52,709 nucleotides of DNA from a virus: positions 1-52,709 of the IMG/VR virus record IMGVR_UViG_3300035687_000009. One strand, 5' to 3'. The position numbers and the translations under genes are program-made. Shown one piece after another: positions 14,677-23,820 of the stretch. Under the pieces are notes generated by a model that searched no databases, was not told the origin of the DNA, and was given only the letters and a program-made list of their open reading frames with translations. Position 1 is the first letter of the stretch; each line of letters starts with the position of its first letter.

Positions 14677-15188
14677 GGCACCGATTTATAGATAATCTTT
14701 CACACTGGAATTCATATTTGCCGCTTTTATGGGAGGCTCTTGAATCTACCAAAGGTGATGTTATCGAGTTGGGGATGGGTGACGGATCAACAGAGAAGCT
14801 CCATGAATATTGCAGGCAGAATAGCCGGAAGTTATTCTCCTATGAATCCAATGAAGCATGGTATAGGAAATTTGAAAAGTTAAATACCGTAGATCATAGA
14901 CTTGAATACGTTGGGCCAAACTGGCAACCAATGATTGAGAATCACAGAGGGGAAGTTGGCGTTTTATTCTCAGACGAGGCACCTGGGGAGATGAGGAAAT
15001 ATAATATTTCAATGTTTTGCAATATCGCTCAGGTGATTGTTGCGCACGACACGGAGCCAAGTAATGATGGAGGGTATAAATTCTCTCTGATAAAACCGCT
15101 GTTTAAATATATAAAGCATTTTCAATTTCAGGGCGCGGACGCAACGGCGTTCAGTAATTTTATTGACGTAACAAAATGGAGTATTTAG
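14673..15188 (+). CDS. Class I methyltransferase-like protein, 171 aa
   Basis: Motif I reads VIELGMGDGSTEKLHEYC near residue 30, a SAM-binding loop. It is followed by LFSYESNEAWYRKF, where an acidic residue would contact the ribose, and by an IVAHDTEP segment. It resembles the 10815 gene product in layout but not closely in sequence, so the cassette contains more than one methyltransferase lineage. Confidence 0.65.
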   Translation: MRHRFIDNLSHWNSYLPLLWEALESTKGDVIELGMGDGSTEKLHEYCRQNSRKLFSYESNEAWYRKFEKLNTVDHRLEYVGPNWQPMIENHRGEVGVLFSDEAPGEMRKYNISMFCNIAQVIVAHDTEPSNDGGYKFSLIKPLFKYIKHFQFQGADATAFSNFIDVTKWSI

Positions 15189-15376
15189 AAGGTATATGTA
15201 TATGTAAGTGTGAGTGTCACATAAAAGGGAATATAGTACTTCATTTTATAGCGTGTTGTGAACTCACTGGCGAGTCTTATATAAACATCGATGGTAGTAT
15301 TGATTTTGAAATTTATAAAAAACTTATTAACGGGTCAGATGACCAAAACAAAACTTCTACGATTATGAGTGATTGA
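15176..15376 (+). CDS. Cysteine-rich small protein, 66 aa
   Basis: The N-terminus has five Cys and a His within 25 residues (ICICKCECHIK, then ACCE), suggesting metal binding, possibly with disulfides if exported. No signal peptide is evident. It overlaps the preceding gene by 13 nt and the next by 4 nt. Confidence 0.5.
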   Translation: MEYLEGICICKCECHIKGNIVLHFIACCELTGESYINIDGSIDFEIYKKLINGSDDQNKTSTIMSD

Positions 15377-16092
15377 TTTCCTTAATCCACCCCTCCAGAG
15401 GCAGACCATACAAAAGTAATGTCACCACTACAAAATGGCTGTCAGCAGCCGGCATCGAAGATGTTGAACTAATTGTTTCTATTGATGACAACGATCAGAA
15501 CAGAAGACAATATTTCGATATCTATTCTCACTACGATCCATTTAAAACCAAAATAATCTCCAGCGCTAACCGTTCGGCCGTTGATGCTATTAACAACGGA
15601 GCTAAAGAAGCAAAGGGTGATATCCTTATTGTCGTTTCTGATGATTCCGATTGCCCGGAAGGATGGGGAAGAACAATCCTGGAAGCTACAATAGACAAAA
15701 AAGATTTTGTTTTAAAAACTTATGACGGCGTTCAGAAGTGGATTGTTACCATGCCGGTAATTGACCGCGCTTATTACAACAGGTTCAACTACATCTATCA
15801 TCCGGACTATTCGCATATGTTCGTGGATACAGAATTCACACATGTTGCCGATGTCTTGAAAAGAATTATCTGGCGCAATGATATTTCATTCCCACACTTG
15901 CACTACTCCGTAACAAAAGGTAAGAAGGATGAAGTAAGTAATAGGGCGGATGCCACGTGGACACAAGGGAAGGTTTTATACTTAAAACGCTTCATGGAAA
16001 AATTCGGCCTCGATGAGAGTGTTAATGTTTGGGATGTGGCAAGTGAGGGGCATAAGAAGTGGATTCAGGATGCAATGCGACTGAAGGTATGA
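15373..16092 (+). CDS. Family 2-type glycosyltransferase, 239 aa
   Basis: It opens with the GT2 strand (MISLIHPSRGRPYKS) from a TTG that overlaps the previous stop (TTGA). An acidic region VVSDDSDCPEGWG appears near residue 88, preceded by AINNGAKEAKGDILIV, a standard GT2 arrangement. Later GKVLYLKRFMEKFGL is helical. It is predicted to transfer a sugar from a nucleotide donor; the acceptor is unknown. Confidence 0.75.
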   Translation: MISLIHPSRGRPYKSNVTTTKWLSAAGIEDVELIVSIDDNDQNRRQYFDIYSHYDPFKTKIISSANRSAVDAINNGAKEAKGDILIVVSDDSDCPEGWGRTILEATIDKKDFVLKTYDGVQKWIVTMPVIDRAYYNRFNYIYHPDYSHMFVDTEFTHVADVLKRIIWRNDISFPHLHYSVTKGKKDEVSNRADATWTQGKVLYLKRFMEKFGLDESVNVWDVASEGHKKWIQDAMRLKV

Positions 16093-16847
16093 AGATAGCC
16101 GCGATTTATTGTGTTTGGTTTGACGGGATGGATCTGCTGCCGTACTCAGTTAATAATATTCTACCTGTTGTGGATGGTGTTATTATTATTTGGTCGAACT
16201 ACTCAAACCACGGAGAGTATAAACCATTTACTCTAACTCCTGCGGATGATAAAGTTAAAATGTATCAATGTGAACCCGCACAATTTGGAAACGCACATCA
16301 AAGCGAAAGGGAAAAGCGAAATTTTGGTTTGGATAAAGCGCGGCAACTTGGATTTACTCATTTTATTATGCTTGATGCTGATGAGTTTTACGAACAATCT
16401 GATTTCCAGATCGAAAAGGATTATATCGAAAAGAATAATACCGCTGGAACAGTTTGCAGAACACAAGTATATTTTAAGAAGCCAACATACTTTTTACCTG
16501 ACCATACACTAGTTCCATTTATTCACAAAATAACGCCAACATTAAGATTTCAGCACAACAATAAAACATATCCATTTACCTACGATAAGGATGGCAATGC
16601 CCACATCGACCCTACCAGGAGGCTTAATATTACCGATGGTGTGGAGTGGTCAAATATTACAATGCATCATTTTAGCTGGCTGAGATCTGACTACAATTTA
16701 AAAATCGAGAATTCAGTAGCCAGAAAGAATCTAAAAGCGTCAACCATTTACGCTGATCTTCAGAAGGCCGCGCCAGGGGTTTATAATGATTTCTACCGTG
16801 CTGAAATAAAAGAGTGTGAAAACATATTTAACCTTCCGGATCTATGA
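16089..16847 (+). CDS. Family 2-type glycosyltransferase, 252 aa
   Basis: The ATG at 16089 (MKIAAIYCVWFDG) is chosen by its ATGA overlap. The DxD site is IMLDADEFYEQ, after KARQLGFTHF. This resembles the GT2-like enzymes with a lethal(2)-type LDADEF motif. There is no transmembrane anchor. It is the last clear enzyme of the cassette. Confidence 0.78.
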   Translation: MKIAAIYCVWFDGMDLLPYSVNNILPVVDGVIIIWSNYSNHGEYKPFTLTPADDKVKMYQCEPAQFGNAHQSEREKRNFGLDKARQLGFTHFIMLDADEFYEQSDFQIEKDYIEKNNTAGTVCRTQVYFKKPTYFLPDHTLVPFIHKITPTLRFQHNNKTYPFTYDKDGNAHIDPTRRLNITDGVEWSNITMHHFSWLRSDYNLKIENSVARKNLKASTIYADLQKAAPGVYNDFYRAEIKECENIFNLPDL

Positions 16848-17125
16848 TAGAATTTATTATACATCTTGTTATTGGGTCGCTCTTCGTTTGGGGGGTATTC
16901 AAAATATTTGATGATCTTCTTTTGCCGGTTCGAGTAAAGATTGAAACGTGGTTAGGCCCAAAATGGAGTAAGCCTATGGTAACATGCCCGCCGTGCATGG
17001 CCTCGTTTCATGGGATATATTTAGGACTTATTTTCTTTGGCGCTGACTGGATTATTATTTTATACTGTGTGTCCCTTTGTGGGTTGAATTATTTGATCCA
17101 GCAATTTCTACCTGAATATGATTAA
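16844..17125 (+). CDS. Small membrane protein with CPPC motif, 93 aa
   Basis: The protein has a hydrophobic N-terminus (residues 4-20) and two hydrophobic C-terminal segments. Cys48-Pro-Pro-Cys51 lies in the loop between them (TCPPCMASFHG). It recalls DUF1360-type phage membrane proteins with a CxxC loop. Membrane location suggests that it might anchor the cassette enzymes or act on the envelope; that is inference. Confidence 0.6.
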   Translation: MIEFIIHLVIGSLFVWGVFKIFDDLLLPVRVKIETWLGPKWSKPMVTCPPCMASFHGIYLGLIFFGADWIIILYCVSLCGLNYLIQQFLPEYD

Positions 17126-17249
17126 CGGATACGAATACTGGATATCATATCTGATTTTCGAGACTATGGATATTCACTGGACCCCTGTGTATGACATTGA
17201 AAAAGGATTGCAAATGATTGAGCGATATAAATTAAAATACCCAAACTGA
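17118..17249 (+). CDS. Small hypothetical protein, 43 aa
   Basis: A short frame starting MINGYEYWIS overlaps the preceding gene by 8 nt and ends 1 nt before the next ATG. It is aromatic and amphipathic. Packing between neighbours is the main support; no family is recognised. Confidence 0.45.
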   Translation: MINGYEYWISYLIFETMDIHWTPVYDIEKGLQMIERYKLKYPN

Positions 17250-17250
17250 A

Positions 17251-17862
17251 ATGATAAAATTTATTAAAAATCTATTCAAAGCAAAACCAAAAAATCCGGT
17301 ATTTAATATTCATCATCCGGACATAGCACCGAATATTGAATTTGCTTTTGAGGCCGCAGGTAGGAAGTTTTATCGATTCGTTAAGGACTATCAAATGCCG
17401 ACCGGGAGGTATAAGTATGCAGAGGCCTTTTTGTATGAATCAGAATTAAGGATGAATTTAAAAACCTTGAATTCCTACATGGATGAGATCGAGAAAAACA
17501 TTGACGGATCAAAAGGAGTAATAAATATCAGCAAAGTGATTCAGGTGATTTGGGCTATTCGTGGACGCTGTAAGCTTGCGTTCTCCCCTGAAACAATTGA
17601 GCGCCTTGCAACCGCTATTTATTTCGATGAGAGTGAGGATCTAAGTAGTTTAAATATAGAGTATGCCGAGGAGAAAATTAAGTTCTTCAGGAAGCATAAA
17701 GTAATTACTTTTTTTTTGACCAAGCCTATGAGCGATTTATTGGGACTCAGCGGTTTCACCGAAACACATTTTCAGACCTTTTTGAACCAGGTGGAGCAAG
17801 CGGAGCAACTGATAAAAGACTTGATGTTCGATCCAGAGAAGCCTTCTTTGCCGAACACATAA
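17251..17862 (+). CDS. Tail assembly chaperone, short form (G-like), 203 aa
   Basis: This gene directly precedes the tape-measure region, where tailed phages usually carry two tail assembly chaperone products from one start. The protein is helical and acidic in the second half. Its frame contains a T9 run at 17710-17718 in the codon phase T TTT TTT, and a second frame in -1 phase stays open from that run to 18008. So the short form ends at 17862 and a frameshifted product continues. Assignment as chaperone rests on position and the frameshift; sequence families of these proteins diverge strongly. Confidence 0.7.
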   Translation: MIKFIKNLFKAKPKNPVFNIHHPDIAPNIEFAFEAAGRKFYRFVKDYQMPTGRYKYAEAFLYESELRMNLKTLNSYMDEIEKNIDGSKGVINISKVIQVIWAIRGRCKLAFSPETIERLATAIYFDESEDLSSLNIEYAEEKIKFFRKHKVITFFLTKPMSDLLGLSGFTETHFQTFLNQVEQAEQLIKDLMFDPEKPSLPNT

Positions 17863-18008
17863 AAAGCAAGGAACATCAATTAAAGGTGGTTTCTGGTTAT
17901 GATATCTTACAGGAAGATGTGTTTAGAAAAATGGATCAGTACTCTTATTTATACCACATCTCCGAATTAAAGAAAAGGCAGGATGAATTAGATGGTATAA
18001 ATCCATGA
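17251..18008 (+). CDS. Tail assembly chaperone, -1 frameshift fusion (GT-like), 252 aa
   Basis: A -1 shift at the T9 run (phase T TTT TTT, 17709-17718) or at A AAA G near 17814 would fuse the first ORF to a downstream frame ending at 18008. The extension is convincing protein, including EAFFAEHIKSKEHQ and YLYHISELKKRQDELDGINP. In the -1 frame a TAA lies at 17697-17699, just before the T run, and no ATG exists before 17931, so the frame cannot easily be expressed alone. This mirrors the lambda G/GT system; the shift site itself is inferred. Confidence 0.72.
17700..17720 (+). promoter_or_regulatory. Candidate slippery site for -1 frameshifting
   Basis: Codons read ATT ACT TTT TTT TTG in frame 0, giving a U UUU UUU heptamer that permits re-pairing of both Phe tRNAs one base back. 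Run length is nine T. The alternate A AAA G site at 17811-17816 is a weaker candidate. The overlap of both frames from here to 17862 fits a shift anywhere in that range. Confidence 0.6.
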
Positions 18009-18106
18009 GAAACTTATTATATTTACATAGCGTATCTATCAGGTACAGGCCGTTTCAGGCAATACAAAATCTCCATTCCTATGAACGTTGGCAGAGAGAA
18101 CGGTAA
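18005..18106 (+). CDS. Possible 33-aa ORF between chaperone and tape measure
   Basis: A short frame starting MRNLLYLHSV overlaps the frameshift product by 4 nt (ATGA) and the TTG start of the tape measure gene by 19 nt. It is basic. It may only be a coupling ORF that keeps ribosomes moving into the tape measure cistron. Confidence 0.3.
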   Translation: MRNLLYLHSVSIRYRPFQAIQNLHSYERWQRER

Positions 18107-20343
18107 ACGTCAGGATAAATTACACGGTCAATACCGCTGAAATTCAAAAGGCCCAGGCTGCATCCCAAGCAGCCCAAAAAGCAACTGATGATCTAAGAAG
18201 AGCTTCTGAACAATATGGCAAGGCTTCCACCGCTGCCCATAAGGAAAACTCCGCCGGCGCCAAGCTGGCCTCTCATGATGTAGGCAGCCTTTCAAAAGAA
18301 TTCAATTCACTCTACAGCGCAATCAAACTTGTTATCTCTGCGGGACTGGCTAGAGAATTATTTGATGCAACACTGGCAGCGGCAAAACTATCTGGAACAA
18401 TAGATGGAGTGCAAAGGGCATTCAATAGAATCCCAAATGCGACACTTATAATGAATCAACTCCGGAAGGCCACTCATGGAACGGTTTCGGATTTGGAGTT
18501 AATGCAAAAAGCCTTAACAGCTCAAAACTTTCGTATCCCATTAGAAAAATTAGGTACTCTTCTTGAGTTCGCGGCAGTCAAAGCTCAACAGACAGGCCAG
18601 GAGGTAAATCACTTAGTTGATTATATAGTTTCAGGTATTGGTTATCGCTCCATCAAACGTCTTGATGACTTAGGCTTCACGGCGAATCGTGTGAAGGAGG
18701 CATTAGGTGGAGTCAGTCTTCAGGCTGCTGACATGGGACAGGTGATGGATGCTGTTACAAAATTAATGGCTGAGGATTTAGGAAAAACTGGTGGGTTCGC
18801 CAAAACTTCCGCCACCGAGGTCGAGCGGTTAGCGATAAAATGGAATGCGCTTAAAGTAGCTGTATCCGAAGCGTTAACCTCTCCAGCGTTACTAAAATTC
18901 TACGAGGGTACTGTAGATGCTCTAAAGGAAGGCTTCAATGTAACCTTTGGTAATAATGAAAAAATAAGGGAACAAGAGGTTAAACGCGCAGCGGCTGAAG
19001 AGGTTGAGAGTTTCAAAAAAATGCATCTTACTAAAGAGGTATTAAAAAGTAAGGAAAAAATAAACACTGTAATTCAAAAGGAGATTGATTCCAATAAAAT
19101 TGTCATAGCTGATAATGAGAAAGAAATGGCTCAGCTAAAAGAAAGATTCGCCTTTTTAACAGATGAGGCAAATACAAGACATAGGGATCATAATGAAACA
19201 CAGGAAGAAATTGACCGGATAAAGGAGCAGCATAAATATTATCTAGAGAGAAACGCAGTTCTTCGGGAAGGCAATAATATTCTTTTTGAATATAGAGAAG
19301 AGCTGGAAAAAACTCTTAAAAGTGGCAGTATACCGGTAATGATTTTCAAGGCGGGGTTCGATGATGAGGCATCATTCCGGGAATACAAAAGAATTAAGAA
19401 AGAGATTGAAGACGACTCTAAAAAAGACGAGATAGATTTTACGTTCAAATTCTCAGAAGAAGATGCCAAAAGAGTCCAACAGGAGGCTTACGATTTCATG
19501 AAGGGTGAACTTGCTAAGGATGATGGGCCTTCGATAGAATTGGCTGATATTCTTTTTGGGCCAGAAAAAAAACGATCAACAGATTGGGAACTTTTAAGGG
19601 ACGAGTTCAAAGAAAACTGGCGTGGGATATTATCTCAGGGATTTGATGATACCGCGAATTTCTTACACATGCTTCAAGAGGCTGAATTGAGCCAGATGCA
19701 GAATAGAATAACGAACATTAGAAATCATTATGATAATGAATTATTACTCGCTGGGGATAACGAGCGGCGTAAAAAAGAAATAGCGATTAAGGAAGCCCGC
19801 GAAATTGAAAAAGTTAGAAGGGATATCGCCATGAAAGAATGGCAATCCAGAAGAAACGGCGTCTTAATAGATACTGCCGCCGGTATCGCAAAAAACTTCG
19901 CGCAATATCCATGGCCTGAGTGGATCATCCCTGTTGCAGTCACCACAGCACAAGGGGCTGCACAACTTTCAGCTATTGACAGGGCAAGGCCACGTTTTGC
20001 AAAAGGCGTCCTAAATCTTCAGGGGCCAGGGACAGGAACAAGTGATTCTATTTCTGCTTACCTCTCAAAGGGTGAATCCGTAATGACAGCCGATGAAACC
20101 AGGAATTCATTAGGCATCCTAAAAGCAATCAAAGAAAATAAAATTGACGACCGTATACTAAAAAATATTGATTTCACCGGCGGGCGCACAGTTCATGCCT
20201 CATTGAACGATTCTCGAATTGTAGACGAATTACAGGCGATCAGAAAGGGCCAGTACAACATCGAAGAGCAGGGACGTCAATTATTCAGAGTCTATTCCGA
20301 TCGCCAGGGTAACAAGAAACGCATAAGAAGCAAATCCATTTAA
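18088..20343 (+). CDS. Tail tape measure protein, 751 aa
   Basis: The TTG at 18088 is the only reasonable start; the next in-frame Met is far inside. The N-terminus is Ala- and Gln-rich helix (NTAEIQKAQAASQAAQKATD), followed by a globular domain (residues 100-260) and long charged coiled coil. The C-terminus has the tape-measure ending GPGTGTSDSISAYLSKGE. At 751 aa it is short, predicting a short tail if it follows the usual length relation. It would template tail tube assembly. Confidence 0.85.
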   Translation: MAERTVNVRINYTVNTAEIQKAQAASQAAQKATDDLRRASEQYGKASTAAHKENSAGAKLASHDVGSLSKEFNSLYSAIKLVISAGLARELFDATLAAAKLSGTIDGVQRAFNRIPNATLIMNQLRKATHGTVSDLELMQKALTAQNFRIPLEKLGTLLEFAAVKAQQTGQEVNHLVDYIVSGIGYRSIKRLDDLGFTANRVKEALGGVSLQAADMGQVMDAVTKLMAEDLGKTGGFAKTSATEVERLAIKWNALKVAVSEALTSPALLKFYEGTVDALKEGFNVTFGNNEKIREQEVKRAAAEEVESFKKMHLTKEVLKSKEKINTVIQKEIDSNKIVIADNEKEMAQLKERFAFLTDEANTRHRDHNETQEEIDRIKEQHKYYLERNAVLREGNNILFEYREELEKTLKSGSIPVMIFKAGFDDEASFREYKRIKKEIEDDSKKDEIDFTFKFSEEDAKRVQQEAYDFMKGELAKDDGPSIELADILFGPEKKRSTDWELLRDEFKENWRGILSQGFDDTANFLHMLQEAELSQMQNRITNIRNHYDNELLLAGDNERRKKEIAIKEAREIEKVRRDIAMKEWQSRRNGVLIDTAAGIAKNFAQYPWPEWIIPVAVTTAQGAAQLSAIDRARPRFAKGVLNLQGPGTGTSDSISAYLSKGESVMTADETRNSLGILKAIKENKIDDRILKNIDFTGGRTVHASLNDSRIVDELQAIRKGQYNIEEQGRQLFRVYSDRQGNKKRIRSKSI

Positions 20344-23300
20344 ATGGGAAATCCTAAATTCAGATTCACGCTTTCCCATAATCCAACCTTGCAGTTTGCA
20401 AATTATGATTTCAATGCGCTAACAAATTGGGAACAGATCACGCCCGCCGGGCATCAGGCTTTTTCGTACGATCAGGTAACCGGATCCGCGCTATCTGATG
20501 GATCATCCTCAAACCTGGCCAACACTGGATATTTAGGGCAAACACGCCAGGGGGGATGGCCAGTGGGAACGTACACAATAGAAATAGCCGCAACGAATCT
20601 TTCCAGCGGCGGAAGCTCTCCTTATGTGTCCGGACTCGTCGTTCAGGGGTCAAATGATGGTGTGTCACTGGCTACCTCAATCGCTTATTCCGGAGATGGA
20701 AGCTGGACCGCTGGCGGATTTGCGACCAAAACCATAACATTTACAACTACTCAGGTTTGGCCTTACTTATTTTTTGGATTCACCAAACAAGGGCCATCAA
20801 CAGGATATGAGATATACTTTGCTGTCAGGTATATCCAAATAAATAGCACCACGGATACTAATGACATTAAGGTAATTTCAGAGCCCGATGGATGGAAAGA
20901 TGCTGTTTTGAAATTAGAGCGCCATCCAGATTTCCATTCATTGGTTGAATACTTCGAGGGTGGATTTATTTTTTATGGAAGCAATGGCAATAAAGATGGT
21001 GGACTGGACTTTATCAAAAGCCATGAGGCAGCATATGGGGTTGATGTTACTATTGAGATCCTTATTGAATTATCATTTAACGAAGGCCTTTCCTACGTAA
21101 CTGTTTTTGACGGACTGCTGGATATTTCAGAGATCCAGGAGTTACCAGATAATAAAATCGAAGTTCCTATTATTCGGGATGATCTATGGGTTAAGTTTAT
21201 TAATCGGCGCGACACTCCGGTGAGTTTATCCAGTACTACAGATCTTGATGGTAACCCGGTTGCTCCGGTAGATCCTATCGACATTAATCTTCCATCTCAG
21301 CCGGTCCGGCAAAGCTACATAGCGCACCTTGACAGGACTGCCGGCTATCCCGGCTTACCAGGGGTGGAAATAACCGATAACAACACCTATGTACAATTCG
21401 ACTGGAATATTGCATCGCTCTCTGAGATCGCAGAGAAATTCACACTCCCAATAATTGATAACCCAGGGATACCAGTTCCGCTATTCAGTTTTAAATACGC
21501 AGGGAGATACGTTATAAACATAACCATCGATATCTCCGATGATGCCCTTGAGGGGTCCGGACCTTCATTTGCTCCGAGCACATACCTAAATATTTTCTTC
21601 CAGCTTAATAATGACACACGAATTGTTTTTACTAAAACCAATGTTCCTGTTGGTATTGGTGCTCTTAGAACCAGGTACACATTCTCTACAACGCTGTCTA
21701 TACATGACCCTGGAGCGGAAATAAGAATTTACGGTGAGCGCAGTAATACCGATGAGTTTTATATAATGTATCAGAAATTCGATTCTGTTAATGGAATTGA
21801 GGTGTATAATAATATCTCCATTATTGCAGATACTACCTATGAAAGCACTGAGGCGCAGGGCTATTTCCTCCATGATGTTTTTGCGGGGATAATTGAAAGG
21901 ATCGTGGGGCGCAATGCTTTTTACAGCACCGTTTTAGGGCGCACGGATACAAATTTACGGCAGTACGATGCAAATGGTTGCTACTCTGCTTTTGTTATTT
22001 TAAAAGGTCTACAGCTTCGTGGGTATACACTTACTGAAAAACCTTTCTTTATCTCCTTTAATCAAGCGTGGAAAATCGCCGATCCTATTTTTAATCTAGG
22101 ACTCGGGTACAATCAAATCTCAGGGGTTGATATTATAGAGCTTGAAAAAAAGTCCGATTTTTATGATAAGGATAATATCTCAGTAAGCATCAGTAACACG
22201 CAGCCCACCAGGGAATATGACAACAACCGGATATTCAAAAAAATAAATATCGGTTATAGCCAATGGGAAAGTGAGGATGTTTCAGGGATGGATGACCCTC
22301 ATGCCAAACAGGTAAGGGCCACCGCTATTGCCAAGACAGGCGTAGAATTTTCGGCGCATTGCGAAGGCATTGCCGCATCAATAGCGATAGAAACAACTAT
22401 AAGGCAGCGACAGGAAAAAACTAAAGATTACAAATTCGATAATAATAATTTCATCATCCATCTGTATAGTGATGACCTGAGCCCGGATAGGTACCGTCCT
22501 GAATTTAGCGAGAACTTTAATTCAATATCTAACCTGAATAACTCCGATCAAAGGTATAATCTTATCCTTACACCTTTAAGAAATTTTCTCCGCTGGGCGA
22601 ATTACTTCAATGGCTGTCTTCAGAAATACCTCACCTCATCCTACAGGTTCGTTTCAGGGGAGGGTAACTATGATATGGAGAGTGATTATAATTGCGCGAC
22701 CGGGCAAAGCTGTTTAGGGATTATTTGTGATAACCTTGCCGAGGATAGCGATATAAGTTTATCAGTTTACGGTCCAGGGATAGGGTTTATTCATCTTCCA
22801 GATCTATTTACCTTAAATACAAAACTAAATTGGGAGAACTATTTATCCATCAGGACCAATAGAAAATATGCTATCTCTTTTAGCCAGACCACCTCAAACC
22901 ACAAAAAACTTTTAATTGATAAACTGGAATACACACTTTGCAGAAGCAAGGTTAAGATAGTAGGCTGGGCAGGGGAACAAATTGATTTAACGGTTCCTCT
23001 ATCACTACAGCCCGCGTCTGTGATGTGCTCATCGCCGGTTATTAATAGTGCAGCACCTATCGAATATGATGAATCATACCAGGATATTCTCGATAGGGCC
23101 ACAACACTGGGTTATAGCCTTCCATCAGAAGAGCAGAAGGTAAAGCAAAATAATTTTGTTATAGCCTTAAAAAATTTGGGGATATGGGATGATCTGGATA
23201 TCCTCTATGTCTTCGCCACAGACGGTGATTCAGATTTTGCAACGCTTAATTGGAAAGCACCGGCAAGTTTCCAGGCTTCAAAAGTTAGTAGCCCGACATT

Positions 23301-23820
23301 TACGGCTAATCAGGGATTCACAGGCAATGGATCGTCCGCTTACCTGGATACCGGATGGGCACCGGATCCTGATGGAGTTAATTATACTCAAAATGATGCA
23401 TGCGGGTTTGTGTACGTTAATAATTCCATTGCGGAATCACAGAAGTATGCATATGGCGCATTGAATAATACACCTAGTGCTTTCGGTCTTACGGCGATAA
23501 TACCGTATGCTCCCACAAATACTTATGGGGCCTATGTAAATGGCTTTGGTGTATCTGGCGCGAATAGTAATTCAAAAGGGTTTTACTCAGCGCACCGAAA
23601 TGGTGGCCAAATTACAGGTTATAAGAATGCAGTTCAGATAGCCACTGCGGCTATAGTCTCCAATGGATTAACCACAAATGATGTCGCTGTTTTAGCTGGG
23701 CGTGGAGACGCAGGGGCAGCGTCACACTCTAGTTATCAGGTTGGTGTATTTGGAATGGGGGCTAACATTTCAGAGTCATCTTTATATACCGCCTGGAACG
23801 ACTATTTCACAAGTTTATAA
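20344..23820 (+). CDS. Tail tip/receptor-binding protein with lectin-like ends, 1158 aa
   Basis: The N-terminal 170 residues form a beta-sandwich-like domain (WPVGTYTIEIAATNLSS) like a carbohydrate-binding module. The middle (about 170-790) is typical phage tail hub/baseplate sequence. The C-terminal 230 residues (ATLNWKAPASFQASK, NQGFTGNGSSAYLDTGW) form a LamG/concanavalin-like domain often found as a receptor-binding end in Bacteroidota phages. The stop is followed directly by the next ATG. Placement after the tape measure supports a tail tip role. Confidence 0.75.
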   Translation: MGNPKFRFTLSHNPTLQFANYDFNALTNWEQITPAGHQAFSYDQVTGSALSDGSSSNLANTGYLGQTRQGGWPVGTYTIEIAATNLSSGGSSPYVSGLVVQGSNDGVSLATSIAYSGDGSWTAGGFATKTITFTTTQVWPYLFFGFTKQGPSTGYEIYFAVRYIQINSTTDTNDIKVISEPDGWKDAVLKLERHPDFHSLVEYFEGGFIFYGSNGNKDGGLDFIKSHEAAYGVDVTIEILIELSFNEGLSYVTVFDGLLDISEIQELPDNKIEVPIIRDDLWVKFINRRDTPVSLSSTTDLDGNPVAPVDPIDINLPSQPVRQSYIAHLDRTAGYPGLPGVEITDNNTYVQFDWNIASLSEIAEKFTLPIIDNPGIPVPLFSFKYAGRYVINITIDISDDALEGSGPSFAPSTYLNIFFQLNNDTRIVFTKTNVPVGIGALRTRYTFSTTLSIHDPGAEIRIYGERSNTDEFYIMYQKFDSVNGIEVYNNISIIADTTYESTEAQGYFLHDVFAGIIERIVGRNAFYSTVLGRTDTNLRQYDANGCYSAFVILKGLQLRGYTLTEKPFFISFNQAWKIADPIFNLGLGYNQISGVDIIELEKKSDFYDKDNISVSISNTQPTREYDNNRIFKKINIGYSQWESEDVSGMDDPHAKQVRATAIAKTGVEFSAHCEGIAASIAIETTIRQRQEKTKDYKFDNNNFIIHLYSDDLSPDRYRPEFSENFNSISNLNNSDQRYNLILTPLRNFLRWANYFNGCLQKYLTSSYRFVSGEGNYDMESDYNCATGQSCLGIICDNLAEDSDISLSVYGPGIGFIHLPDLFTLNTKLNWENYLSIRTNRKYAISFSQTTSNHKKLLIDKLEYTLCRSKVKIVGWAGEQIDLTVPLSLQPASVMCSSPVINSAAPIEYDESYQDILDRATTLGYSLPSEEQKVKQNNFVIALKNLGIWDDLDILYVFATDGDSDFATLNWKAPASFQASKVSSPTFTANQGFTGNGSSAYLDTGWAPDPDGVNYTQNDACGFVYVNNSIAESQKYAYGALNNTPSAFGLTAIIPYAPTNTYGAYVNGFGVSGANSNSKGFYSAHRNGGQITGYKNAVQIATAAIVSNGLTTNDVAVLAGRGDAGAASHSSYQVGVFGMGANISESSLYTAWNDYFTSL

